DNA of 64,000 nt from Nocardioides sp. GY 10127 (GTDB taxonomy: Bacteria > Actinomycetota > Actinomycetes > Propionibacteriales > Nocardioidaceae). Location: the NCBI RefSeq assembly GCF_004919085.1, contig NZ_STGL01000007.1:434001-498000 (forward strand), read 5' to 3'. Both the position numbers and the translations under genes were made by a program. Positions 44,500-51,190 of the stretch are shown here, one piece after another. A model generated the notes under the pieces. The model was not told the origin of the DNA, made no database searches, and saw only the letters and a list, made by a program, of their open reading frames with translations. How positions within the stretch are numbered: position 1 is the first letter of the stretch; each line of letters opens with the position of its first letter.

Positions 44500-44529
44500 T
44501 TGGTCGTCACGGGAAGAACTGCGTAGTCT
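44500..44529 (+). promoter_or_regulatory. Promoter of the infC-rpmI-rplT operon
   Basis: TTGGTC (44500-44505), an 18-base spacer and TAGTCT (44524-44529). Transcription from about 44536 gives a leader of roughly 315 bases before infC. Confidence 0.6.
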
Positions 44530-44535
44530 CTCCTG

Positions 44536-44754
44536 TTGACCGATCAGTCCTCGGTGTGCGCAGGGCTCCGCAAGGGGCAGGGCGAGCAGCGAGGGCCGAT
44601 CCCACAAGCGGGGACCATGCACGATCGTCTCCCACCCGCATCGGCCGCCACAGGTCGTCGGGTCCGGTCGCCGGGAGCCCGGCACGCCCTCGCGAGAGGG
44701 TGCGTCGAGACGTCCCGGAGTGAGACTGCTCCTCCCCGAGGTGCCGTGTCGTGA
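44536..44754 (+). CDS. Possible leader peptide ORF in the infC leader
   Basis: A 72-codon frame opening with TTG exactly six bases after the -10 box, where transcription would begin, and stopping at 44754, two bases before the attenuator stem at 44757. An internal ATG at 44617 with GGGGA upstream gives a 45-residue version with the same stop. The peptide is Arg/Pro/Ala-rich without family resemblance. Ribosomes finishing this frame would cover the base of the terminator. Leaderless TTG starts are weak, so this remains a candidate. Confidence 0.35.
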   Translation: MTDQSSVCAGLRKGQGEQRGPIPQAGTMHDRLPPASAATGRRVRSPGARHALARGCVETSRSETAPPRGAVS

Positions 44755-44756
44755 CT

Positions 44757-44794
44757 GGCTTCCGCTTGGACCAAGCGGAAGCCTTCGTCGTTTT
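44757..44794 (+). terminator. Attenuator hairpin in the infC leader
   Basis: An 11-bp stem GGCTTCCGCTT/AAGCGGAAGCC (44757-44767 with 44773-44783), loop GGACC, is followed by TTCGTCGTTTT. It is a full intrinsic terminator 56 bases before the infC start, far from any upstream gene end, so it most likely attenuates the operon. Confidence 0.8.
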
Positions 44795-44850
44795 CGGGCC
44801 GCGGCCCACGGCGACGGAGACAGGCCAGCACCCGACTCCCAGGAGGACAC

Positions 44851-45534
44851 ATCAGCACCGAGCTTCGAATCAACGACCGGATCCGCGTCGCGGAGGTCCG
44901 ACTCGTTGGCCCCAACGGTGAGACCGTCGGCATCGTGCCGACGGCCGACGCGCTGCGCCTCGCGCAGGAGGCCGACCTGGACCTCGTCGAGGTCGCCCCC
45001 ATGGCGCGTCCGCCGGTGTGCAAGCTCATGGACTACGGGAAGTTCAAGTACGAGAACGCCCAGAAGGCCCGTGAGGCCCGCCGGAACCAGACCAACGTGG
45101 TCATCAAGGAGATGAAGCTCCGGCCCAAGATCGACGCGCACGACTACGAGACCAAGAAGGGTCACGTGGTGCGCTTCCTCAAGGCCGGCGACAAGGTCAA
45201 GATCACGATCATGTTCCGCGGTCGCGAGCAGCACCGCCCCGAGCTCGGGTTCCGGCTGCTCCAGCGTCTCGCGGAGGACGTGGACGACCTGGGCTTCGTG
45301 GAGTCCTCGCCCAAGCAGGACGGCCGCAACATGATCATGGTCCTGGGTCCGCACAAGAAGAAGGCGGAGGCCAAGGCCGAGGTCAAGGCGGCGAAGACCG
45401 CCCGGGCCGCGGAGCGCGCCGCCGACGAGGCCGAGGAGAAGGCCGAGCGCACCGCCGCGAACGCGGCGCGCGTGCCGAACGAGGCCAAGAAGCGCGGGCC
45501 CTCCGAGAACCTCGACCCCGACGTCGACATCTGA
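44851..45534 (+). CDS. infC: Translation initiation factor IF-3, ATC start
   Basis: Ribosome-binding factor that proofreads initiation. 227 residues: N-terminal domain [18 protein letters not shown], linker [12 protein letters not shown]-terminal domain K-E-M-K-L-R-P-K-I and [15 protein letters not shown] lies four bases before ATC 44851, directly ahead of S-T-E-L-R-I-N-D-R; later ATG codons would delete the N-terminal domain. Rare AUU/AUC/AUA starts on infC are a known autoregulatory device, since IF3 rejects them. An Ala/Lys/Glu-rich C-terminal tail of about 55 residues is an actinobacterial extension. First gene of infC-rpmI-rplT. Confidence 0.96.
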   Translation: MSTELRINDRIRVAEVRLVGPNGETVGIVPTADALRLAQEADLDLVEVAPMARPPVCKLMDYGKFKYENAQKAREARRNQTNVVIKEMKLRPKIDAHDYETKKGHVVRFLKAGDKVKITIMFRGREQHRPELGFRLLQRLAEDVDDLGFVESSPKQDGRNMIMVLGPHKKKAEAKAEVKAAKTARAAERAADEAEEKAERTAANAARVPNEAKKRGPSENLDPDVDI

Positions 45535-45612
45535 TCCACCCCTGACGCCCTCCCGGCGGCGGGCCCCTCGCGGGCCGGCCGCCGGCACGAGCTGAGAAGA
45601 AGAGAGAGCACG

Positions 45613-45825
45613 ATGCCCAAGAACAAGACCCACTCCGGGACCAAGAAGCGGTTCAAGGTCACCGGCAGCGGCAAGGTCCGCCGCCTCCAGGCCCACCGCA
45701 AGTCGGGCGCTGCGTTCGCGTCGTCCCCGACCACCGGCAGCCGCAAGAAGCACCGCCGCAACGCCGGCGAGGTCGACGTCGACAAGGCCGACGTCAAGCG
45801 CGTCAAGAAGCTGCTCGGCATCTGA
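45613..45825 (+). CDS. rpmI: 50S ribosomal protein L35
   Basis: 70 residues, highly basic: M-P-K-N-K-T-H-S-G-T-K-K-R-F-K-V-T-G-S-G-K-V is the canonical start, and H-R-K-S-G and K-L-L-G-I the canonical end. A few extra residues in the middle (D-V-D-K-A-D) are normal for actinobacteria. ATG with GAAGAAGAGAGAG upstream. The 78-base gap after infC holds an 8-bp GC stem (45553-45560 with 45578-45585) that may affect mRNA stability. Confidence 0.97.
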   Translation: MPKNKTHSGTKKRFKVTGSGKVRRLQAHRKSGAAFASSPTTGSRKKHRRNAGEVDVDKADVKRVKKLLGI

Positions 45826-45865
45826 GCCTCACTGACCCCCTGACAACAAGCACCAAGGAGTAAAC

Positions 45866-46252
45866 ATGGCACGCGTCAAGCGGGCAGTGAACGCCCAGAA
45901 GAAGCGCCGGGTCGTCCTCGAGCGCGCCAGCGGTTACCGCGGGCAGCGCTCGCGCCTCTACCGCAAGGCGAAGGAGCAGGTCACCCACTCGCTCGTCTAC
46001 AGCTACAACGACCGCCGCAAGAACAAGGGCAACTTCCGTCGTCTGTGGATCCAGCGCATCAACGCCGCGGCTCGCGCCGAGGGCATGACCTACAACCGGT
46101 TCATCCAGGGCCTCGGCCTCGCCGGTGTCGAGGTCGACCGCAAGATCCTCGCCGACCTCGCCGTCAACGACCCGGCCGCCTTCTCGGCGCTGGTCGCGAC
46201 CGCGAAGGCCGCCCTCCCCGAGGACGTCAACGCGCCCAAGGCCTCGGCCTGA
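45866..46252 (+). CDS. rplT: 50S ribosomal protein L20
   Basis: 128 residues. It starts [15 protein letters not shown] and contains [18 protein letters not shown] and the globular end Y-N-R-F-I-Q-G-L. L20 binds 23S rRNA early in assembly and in some bacteria represses its own operon. ATG with AAGGAG seven bases upstream. Third gene of the operon; the rRNA methyltransferase frame follows with no gap. Confidence 0.97.
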   Translation: MARVKRAVNAQKKRRVVLERASGYRGQRSRLYRKAKEQVTHSLVYSYNDRRKNKGNFRRLWIQRINAAARAEGMTYNRFIQGLGLAGVEVDRKILADLAVNDPAAFSALVATAKAALPEDVNAPKASA

Positions 46253-46299
46253 ACGCAGACGCCTCGCACGGTGCGCCCTCCGCGCACCAGCAGGCACCC

Positions 46300-47100
46300 C
46301 TGAGCGCGGCCAACCGCCGCGTGAAGGACGCACGCAGGCTCAGCCGCCGCTCGGAGCGATCCGAGCGGCGGCTGTTCCTCGCTGACGGCCCGAAGGCCGT
46401 CGAGGGTGCGCTGGAGCGGGACGGCTGCCTCGTCGAGGTCTTCGCCGCGCCCGAGGCGCACCTCGCCCACCCCCACCTCCTCGCCGCCTGCGAGGCGGCC
46501 GGCGTCCCGTGGACGCTCGTCGAGCATCGGGGGATCGAGGCGCTCTCGGACGCCGTCAGCCCCGCCGGCGTGGTGGGCGTCTGCCGTCTCCTCGACCGGC
46601 CGCTGGCCGACGTCCTGACGCCCCCCGTCGGGCAGGAACGCCGGCTGGTCGCCCTCTGCGCCGACGTGCGCGACCCCGGCAACGCCGGGACCGTCGTGCG
46701 GTGCGCGGACGCCGCGGGCGCGGACGCCGTCGTGCTCGCGGGCTCGTCGGTCGACCTGCACAACCCCAAGACCGTGCGCGCGTCCGTCGGCTCCGTCTTC
46801 CACCTTCCGGTGGCCCTCGAGCCGGACCCGCTCGCCGCCGTGCGCGCCGCCCAGGCGGCGGGGCTGACCGTGCTGGCCGCCGACGGCGCCGGTGAGGTGG
46901 ACCTCTTCGAGGCCGACGAGCTGCTCGCGCGGCCGACGGCGTGGCTCTTCGGCAACGAGGCCTGGGGCCTGCCCGAGGAGCTGGCCGCCGCGGCCGACCA
47001 CCGGGTCTCGATCCCGATCCACGGCCGCGCCGAGTCGCTCAACCTCGCGACCGCCGCCGCGCTCTGCCTCTACGCGAGCGCCCGCGCGCAGCGGGCCTGA
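46300..47100 (+). CDS. TrmH/SpoU-family RNA 2'-O-ribose methyltransferase
   Basis: About 266 residues. The N-terminal L30e-like substrate-binding domain has V-K-D-A-R-R-L-S-R-R-S and R-R-L-F-L-A-D-G-P-K-A-V-E. The SPOUT catalytic domain carries motif 1 D-V-R-D-P-G-N-A-G-T-V-V-R, motif 2 W-L-F-G-N-E-A-W-G-L-P and motif 3 I-P-I-H-G-R-A-E-S-L-N-L-A-T-A-A-A. It is probably an rRNA modifier (RlmB/TsnR type). The start is unclear: CTG 46300 with AGCAGG five bases upstream is chosen; CTG 46249 would overlap the rplT stop, and GTG 46321 lacks a ribosome binding site and cuts the first conserved residues. Confidence 0.88.
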   Translation: MSAANRRVKDARRLSRRSERSERRLFLADGPKAVEGALERDGCLVEVFAAPEAHLAHPHLLAACEAAGVPWTLVEHRGIEALSDAVSPAGVVGVCRLLDRPLADVLTPPVGQERRLVALCADVRDPGNAGTVVRCADAAGADAVVLAGSSVDLHNPKTVRASVGSVFHLPVALEPDPLAAVRAAQAAGLTVLAADGAGEVDLFEADELLARPTAWLFGNEAWGLPEELAAAADHRVSIPIHGRAESLNLATAAALCLYASARAQRA

Positions 47101-47181
47101 GGTTCCGACCTCCCTGGCCGACCCCTGGCCCTGGCCTCCCGGGTGCTCGCGGCCCCGCGCGCGGACGCCTAGGGTCGGGGC

Positions 47182-48219
47182 GTGCCCCCGGACGACCTGG
47201 ACCTGCTGCCCGACGGTGTCGTCCTCGCGGACGGGGACGGGCGCGTCCGCCGGGTCTCCGTCGTGGCCGCCCGGATGCTCGGGACGGAACCGGACGCCGC
47301 GGTGGGCCGGCCGCTGGCGGACGTCCTGACGCTCCTGGACCAGCGCGGCTGCGCGTGGTCGGAGGTGAACCGCCCCTTCGCCGGCCTGCGCACGCGCACG
47401 GCCGTGCCCGAGCAGTCTTGGTTGCTCCCGGACGGCGGCGAGGTCCTCGTGACGGCGCGGCTGCACCGCGCGGAGCGGGGCGGGCCGGTGACCGCCGCGG
47501 CGGTGAGCCTGCGCTCGGCGAGGGGACGCGAGCGGCTCGACCGGGAGCGCTCGGACCTCGTCGCCACCGTCGCGCACGAGCTCCGCTCCCCGCTGACCGG
47601 GGTGAAGGGCTTCGTCACCGCGCTCCTCAACCGCTGGGACAAGCTCCAGGACGAGCAGAAGAAGCTCATGCTCACCACCGTCGCCTCCGACGCGGACCGG
47701 CTCAGCCGGCTCATCGTCGAGCTCCTGGACGTCGCACGGATCGACACGGGGCGCCTGCAGCTCTCGCCCCGCCCGACCGACCCGGCGGTCATCGCCGAGC
47801 GGGTGGTGGCGTCGGTGGCCGCCGCCACCTCGCGCGCCGTGGTCCTGGAGAGCGTCCCCGCCTCCGACGGGAGCCTGCCGAGGCTGCACGCCGACCCCGA
47901 CAAGCTGACGCAGGTGCTGACGAACCTCGTGGAGAACGGGGTCCGGCACGGCGAGGGCACAGTCCTGGTCCGCCTCAGCGTGCCGGACCCCGGCCACGTC
48001 CTGCTCGAGGTCAGCGACGAGGGCGAGGGGATCGCCCCCGAGATGCGCGCCCGGGTCTTCACGAAGTTCTGGACCTCGGGCGTGCGGGGCGGCTCCGGGC
48101 TCGGCCTCTACATCGTCCACGGCCTGGTGCGCGCCCACGGGGGCACCGTCACCCTCGGCACCGCCCCGGGGGGCGGTGCGCTGGTGAGCATCACGTGGCC
48201 GGTGGAGCAGACCTACTGA
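47182..48219 (+). CDS. PAS-domain sensor histidine kinase (orphan)
   Basis: Soluble kinase of 345 residues without membrane helices. An N-terminal PAS-like domain (about 1-105) starts D-L-D-L-L-P-D-G-V-V-L-A-D; the HisKA dimerisation domain has the H-box V-A-H-E-L-R-S-P-L-T-G (His132); the HATPase has N-box N-L-V-E-N-G-V-R-H-G, G1 D-E-G-E-G-I and G2 G-S-G-L-G-L-Y. No response regulator is adjacent. GTG starts six bases after TAGGGT, so it is leaderless. Its 3' end overlaps the convergent isomerase-like gene by seven bases. Confidence 0.93.
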   Translation: MPPDDLDLLPDGVVLADGDGRVRRVSVVAARMLGTEPDAAVGRPLADVLTLLDQRGCAWSEVNRPFAGLRTRTAVPEQSWLLPDGGEVLVTARLHRAERGGPVTAAAVSLRSARGRERLDRERSDLVATVAHELRSPLTGVKGFVTALLNRWDKLQDEQKKLMLTTVASDADRLSRLIVELLDVARIDTGRLQLSPRPTDPAVIAERVVASVAAATSRAVVLESVPASDGSLPRLHADPDKLTQVLTNLVENGVRHGEGTVLVRLSVPDPGHVLLEVSDEGEGIAPEMRARVFTKFWTSGVRGGSGLGLYIVHGLVRAHGGTVTLGTAPGGGALVSITWPVEQTY

Positions 48220-48836
48220 GCCGGCCCCGCCCAGCGGGGGTCGCGGCCGAAGAAGGCCACGAGCCGCAGCAGCGGGTCGGCGTCCTCGGGGACGTCGACG
48301 GCGTCGTCGAACGGGACGCCCGCGGGCCGGTCGGAGGCCGGGATCGCCCGGGTGACCACGGCCAGGGCCGCCTCCACCGCGGCGGGGTCGACGTGCAGCT
48401 CGTCGAGCCGGCCCAGCGCGACCGCCAGGTCCCACCCGTGCGTCCCGAGCTCGCTCACGTAGGTGGTGAGCGCGGCGGGCGCGGGCATCGTCGCGGCCGG
48501 GTGGTGGACCAGCCCCTCGAGCACGGCCGGGTCCGCGAGCGCCTCGCCGAGCACGACCCGTCCGGCGGCCCAGGCGGCGCGCCAGACGTCCGGGTCGGCC
48601 GGGTCCTCGACCTCCACGACCGAGGGGACCTCGAACGGCCTGCCGCCGCGCATGATGTGCGCGACCCGGTGCTCGACGGCCACGAAGTGGGCGAGGAGGT
48701 CGGCCACGGTCCAGCCGGCGCACGGGGTGGGGCGGCCCAGGTCGTCGGCGGTGAGGGTCTCGAGGAGCGGGGTGACGGCGTCGGCGGTCGCCAGGAGCCG
48801 GGGGCGGGGGTCGGGGAGCTGCTGCGTCTGGGTCAT
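48213..48836 (-). CDS. TIGR03086-like metal-binding protein (maleylpyruvate isomerase/DinB fold)
   Basis: 207 residues. The four-helix DinB-like fold common in actinobacteria for mycothiol-dependent enzymes: P-C-A-G-W-T-V-A-D-L-L-A-H-F-V-A-V-E-H near residue 47 (with the metal His) and L-G-T-H-G-W-D-L-A-V-A-L-G near 140, the TIGR03086 hallmark. Enzymatic role unknown. The ATG start lies six bases after the degenerate -10 CAGAGT. Divergent from the WYL regulator with 61 bases between starts, so the two may be linked by regulation. Confidence 0.85.
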   Translation of the reverse strand: MTQTQQLPDPRPRLLATADAVTPLLETLTADDLGRPTPCAGWTVADLLAHFVAVEHRVAHIMRGGRPFEVPSVVEVEDPADPDVWRAAWAAGRVVLGEALADPAVLEGLVHHPAATMPAPAALTTYVSELGTHGWDLAVALGRLDELHVDPAAVEAALAVVTRAIPASDRPAGVPFDDAVDVPEDADPLLRLVAFFGRDPRWAGPAQ

Positions 48837-48897
48837 GACTCCACTCTGCGACACAAAGACGACACCTGCTGTCAGGTTTTCCTGGGAGAGTCGTCCT

Positions 48898-50013
48898 GTG
48901 CGCGCCGACCGTCTCCTGCAGCTCCTCCACCTGCTCCAGCGCCACGGCCGCCTGCCCGCGCGGCGCCTGGCCGAGCTCCTCGAGTGCTCCGAGCGCACGG
49001 TGCTGCGGGACATGGAGGCGCTCTCGGCGGCCGGCGTCCCGGTCTACCTCCAGCGGGGGCGCGGCGGCGGGTGCGTCCTCATGGAGGGCTACCGCACCGA
49101 CCTCTCCGGGCTGACCACGGGCGAGGCGCAGGCGCTGCTCACCTGGAACGGGCGGGACGCGGCGCGCGAGCTGGGCCTCGGCGCCGAGCTCGGCACCGCC
49201 CTGACGAAGCTCGCCGCGACCGTCCCGGCGCCGGCACTGGCGGGCGCGGAGGCGCTGTCCGCGGTGCTGGTCGTGGACCGACGCCGGTGGTTCTCGGCGG
49301 TCGACGAGGTCCCGGTGCTCCCGGTGCTGCGCGAGGCGGCCGTCGCCGGCCGCCGGGTGCGGGTCCGCTACGCCACGCCCGGCGACGAGCGGCCCCGCAC
49401 GCGCGTCCTGGACCCCTACGGCCTCGTCGAGAGCGGCGGGCGGTGGTACCTGCTGGCCGCGCAGCCGATCGCGGGGGCGGCGGGGGAGGCGGGGGAGACG
49501 GGGGAGACGGGGGAGACGGGGGAGACGGGGGAGACGGGGGAGGCCAGGGAGACGCAGGTCCGCAGCTTCCGCGTGTCCCGGGTCGAGGAGGTCGAGGTGC
49601 TGGACGAGCCGGCCGACCGCCCCGCCGACCTCGACCTCGCGGCGGAGTGGGAGGCGACCCGCCGACGCTTCGAGTCCGGGGACGACCAGCGGGTGCTGCT
49701 GGCGGTCGCCACCGACGTCGAGCAGGACGTCCGCCGCCTGCTGGGGTTCCAGGCGCTCCCGGGCACCGTGCGCGGGCGGGGGCGGACCGAGCACGTCGGC
49801 GGGCGGCCGCAGCCCGGCGTCCTGCTGGAGGCGGTGGTGCGGCACCGGCGCCAGGCCCTCGCGCTCGTCCTCGGTCTCGGCGGGGACGTGGAGCTCCTCG
49901 AGCCCGTCGCGCTGCGGGAGGCGCTCGTGCGGACGGGCACGGCGGCCCTCGCGGCGCACGCGGAGGTCTCCTCCCACGCCCACGCGGTCCACCCGGACGT
50001 CCGGCAGGGGTGA
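48898..50013 (+). CDS. WYL-domain transcriptional regulator
   Basis: 371 residues. The N-terminal HTH_11 winged helix (1-60) has L-L-Q-L-L-H-L-L-Q-R-H-G-R-L-P-A-R-R-L-A-E-L-L-E and R-T-V-L-R-D-M-E-A-L-S-A-A-G-V-P-V. The WYL domain (about 150-240) is identified by V-R-V-R-Y and G-G-R-W-Y-L-L-A; a C-terminal WCX extension follows. Directly after the W-Y-L strand, a G-E-T tripeptide run encoded by a 9-bp repeat is inserted. WYL domains bind nucleotides or nucleic acid and control DNA-damage or defence genes in many bacteria. GTG start six bases after GAGAGT. Divergent from the TIGR03086 gene. Confidence 0.9.
   Translation: MRADRLLQLLHLLQRHGRLPARRLAELLECSERTVLRDMEALSAAGVPVYLQRGRGGGCVLMEGYRTDLSGLTTGEAQALLTWNGRDAARELGLGAELGTALTKLAATVPAPALAGAEALSAVLVVDRRRWFSAVDEVPVLPVLREAAVAGRRVRVRYATPGDERPRTRVLDPYGLVESGGRWYLLAAQPIAGAAGEAGETGETGETGETGETGEARETQVRSFRVSRVEEVEVLDEPADRPADLDLAAEWEATRRRFESGDDQRVLLAVATDVEQDVRRLLGFQALPGTVRGRGRTEHVGGRPQPGVLLEAVVRHRRQALALVLGLGGDVELLEPVALREALVRTGTAALAAHAEVSSHAHAVHPDVRQG
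49482..49544 (+). repeat. 9-bp tandem repeat inside the WYL gene
   Basis: Five exact copies of GGGGGAGAC (49491-49535) are flanked on each side by GGGGGAGGC. They encode (Gly-Glu-Thr)n in a surface loop. The unit keeps frame, so copy changes would only lengthen the loop. Confidence 0.92.
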
Positions 50014-50085
50014 CCGGTTCGCTCCCCGGCGGGCCACCTTCCTAGACTGACCTGGTTGTCCCGCCACCTGCTTCGAAAGGCTGCC

Positions 50086-51183
50086 ATGTCGGGCCCGAAC
50101 ACCGAGTACGACCCCGTCGAGGTCACCCCGCTGCAGGCCGAGGAGGTCGAGGCCGCGCGCGACGCGGCGCTGGCCGCCATCGCCGGGGCGAGCGACCTCG
50201 AGGCGCTCAAGCAGGTCCGGCTGGACCACGCCGGGGACCGCTCCCCGCTGGCCCTGGCCAACCGGGAGATCGGCGCCCTGCCGCCGCAGGCCCGCAAGGA
50301 GGCCGGCCAGCGGGTCGGCCAGGCGCGCGGTGCGGTGAACAAGGCCCTCGCGGCTCGCACCGAGGTGCTCGAGGCCGAGCACGAGGAGCGGATGCTCATC
50401 GAGGAGACGGTCGACGTCACCCTCCCGACCGACCGCGTGCCGACCGGCGGGCGGCACCCGCTGACGACCGGCGCCGAGCTCATCGCGGACATCTTCGTCT
50501 CGATGGGCTGGGAGATCGCCGAGGGCCCGCTCATCGAGGCCGAGTGGCTCAACTTCGACGCCCTCAACCTGGGCCCGGACCACCCGGCCCGCACGATGCA
50601 GGACACGTTCTGGACCGAGCCGGCGGAGAACCACGTCGTGCTGCGCACCCAGACGAGCCCCGTGCAGGCCCGGACGATGCTCACCCGGAAGCCGCCGATC
50701 TACGTCGCCTGCCCCGGTCGCGTGTTCCGCACCGACGAGTACGACGCCACGCACAGCCCGATGTTCCACCAGGTCGAGGGCCTCGTCGTGGACGAGGGCA
50801 TCTCCATGGCGCACCTCAAGGGCACGCTCGACCACTTCGCCGCCCGGATGTTCGGCGAGGGCATCGACACGCGCTTCCGCCCGTCCTACTTCCCCTTCAC
50901 CGAGCCGAGCGCCGAGGTCGACCTGCGCTGCTTCGTGTGCCGCGGCGTCGACAGCGACGCCTGCCGCACGTGCCGGGGCGAGGGCTGGATCGAGTGGGGC
51001 GGCTGCGGCGTCGTGAACCCGCGCGTCCTCGTCGCCTGCGGCGTGGACCCGGAGACCTACACCGGCTTCGCGTTCGGCATGGGCATCGACCGCTCGCTCA
51101 TGTTCCGCCACGGCATCACCGACCTGCGCTCGTTCTTCGAGGGCGACGTCCGCTTCACCCCCGCGTTCGGAACGGAGCTCTGA
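50086..51183 (+). CDS. pheS: Phenylalanyl-tRNA synthetase alpha subunit
   Basis: Class II synthetase catalytic subunit, 365 residues. N-terminal coiled-coil helices (about 20-100); motif 1 region [10 protein letters not shown]; motif 2 [24 protein letters not shown]; motif 3 [12 protein letters not shown]-x2-C...C-x2-C insert (F-V-C-R-G-V near residue 285) is zinc-ribbon-like, as in other actinobacteria. ATG 50086 has GAAAGG six bases upstream; TTG 50056 in frame begins seven bases after TAGACT (50043-50048), the likely -10 box, so the leader is about 30 bases. Confidence 0.97.
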   Translation: MSGPNTEYDPVEVTPLQAEEVEAARDAALAAIAGASDLEALKQVRLDHAGDRSPLALANREIGALPPQARKEAGQRVGQARGAVNKALAARTEVLEAEHEERMLIEETVDVTLPTDRVPTGGRHPLTTGAELIADIFVSMGWEIAEGPLIEAEWLNFDALNLGPDHPARTMQDTFWTEPAENHVVLRTQTSPVQARTMLTRKPPIYVACPGRVFRTDEYDATHSPMFHQVEGLVVDEGISMAHLKGTLDHFAARMFGEGIDTRFRPSYFPFTEPSAEVDLRCFVCRGVDSDACRTCRGEGWIEWGGCGVVNPRVLVACGVDPETYTGFAFGMGIDRSLMFRHGITDLRSFFEGDVRFTPAFGTEL

Positions 51184-51190
51184 GCACCAG

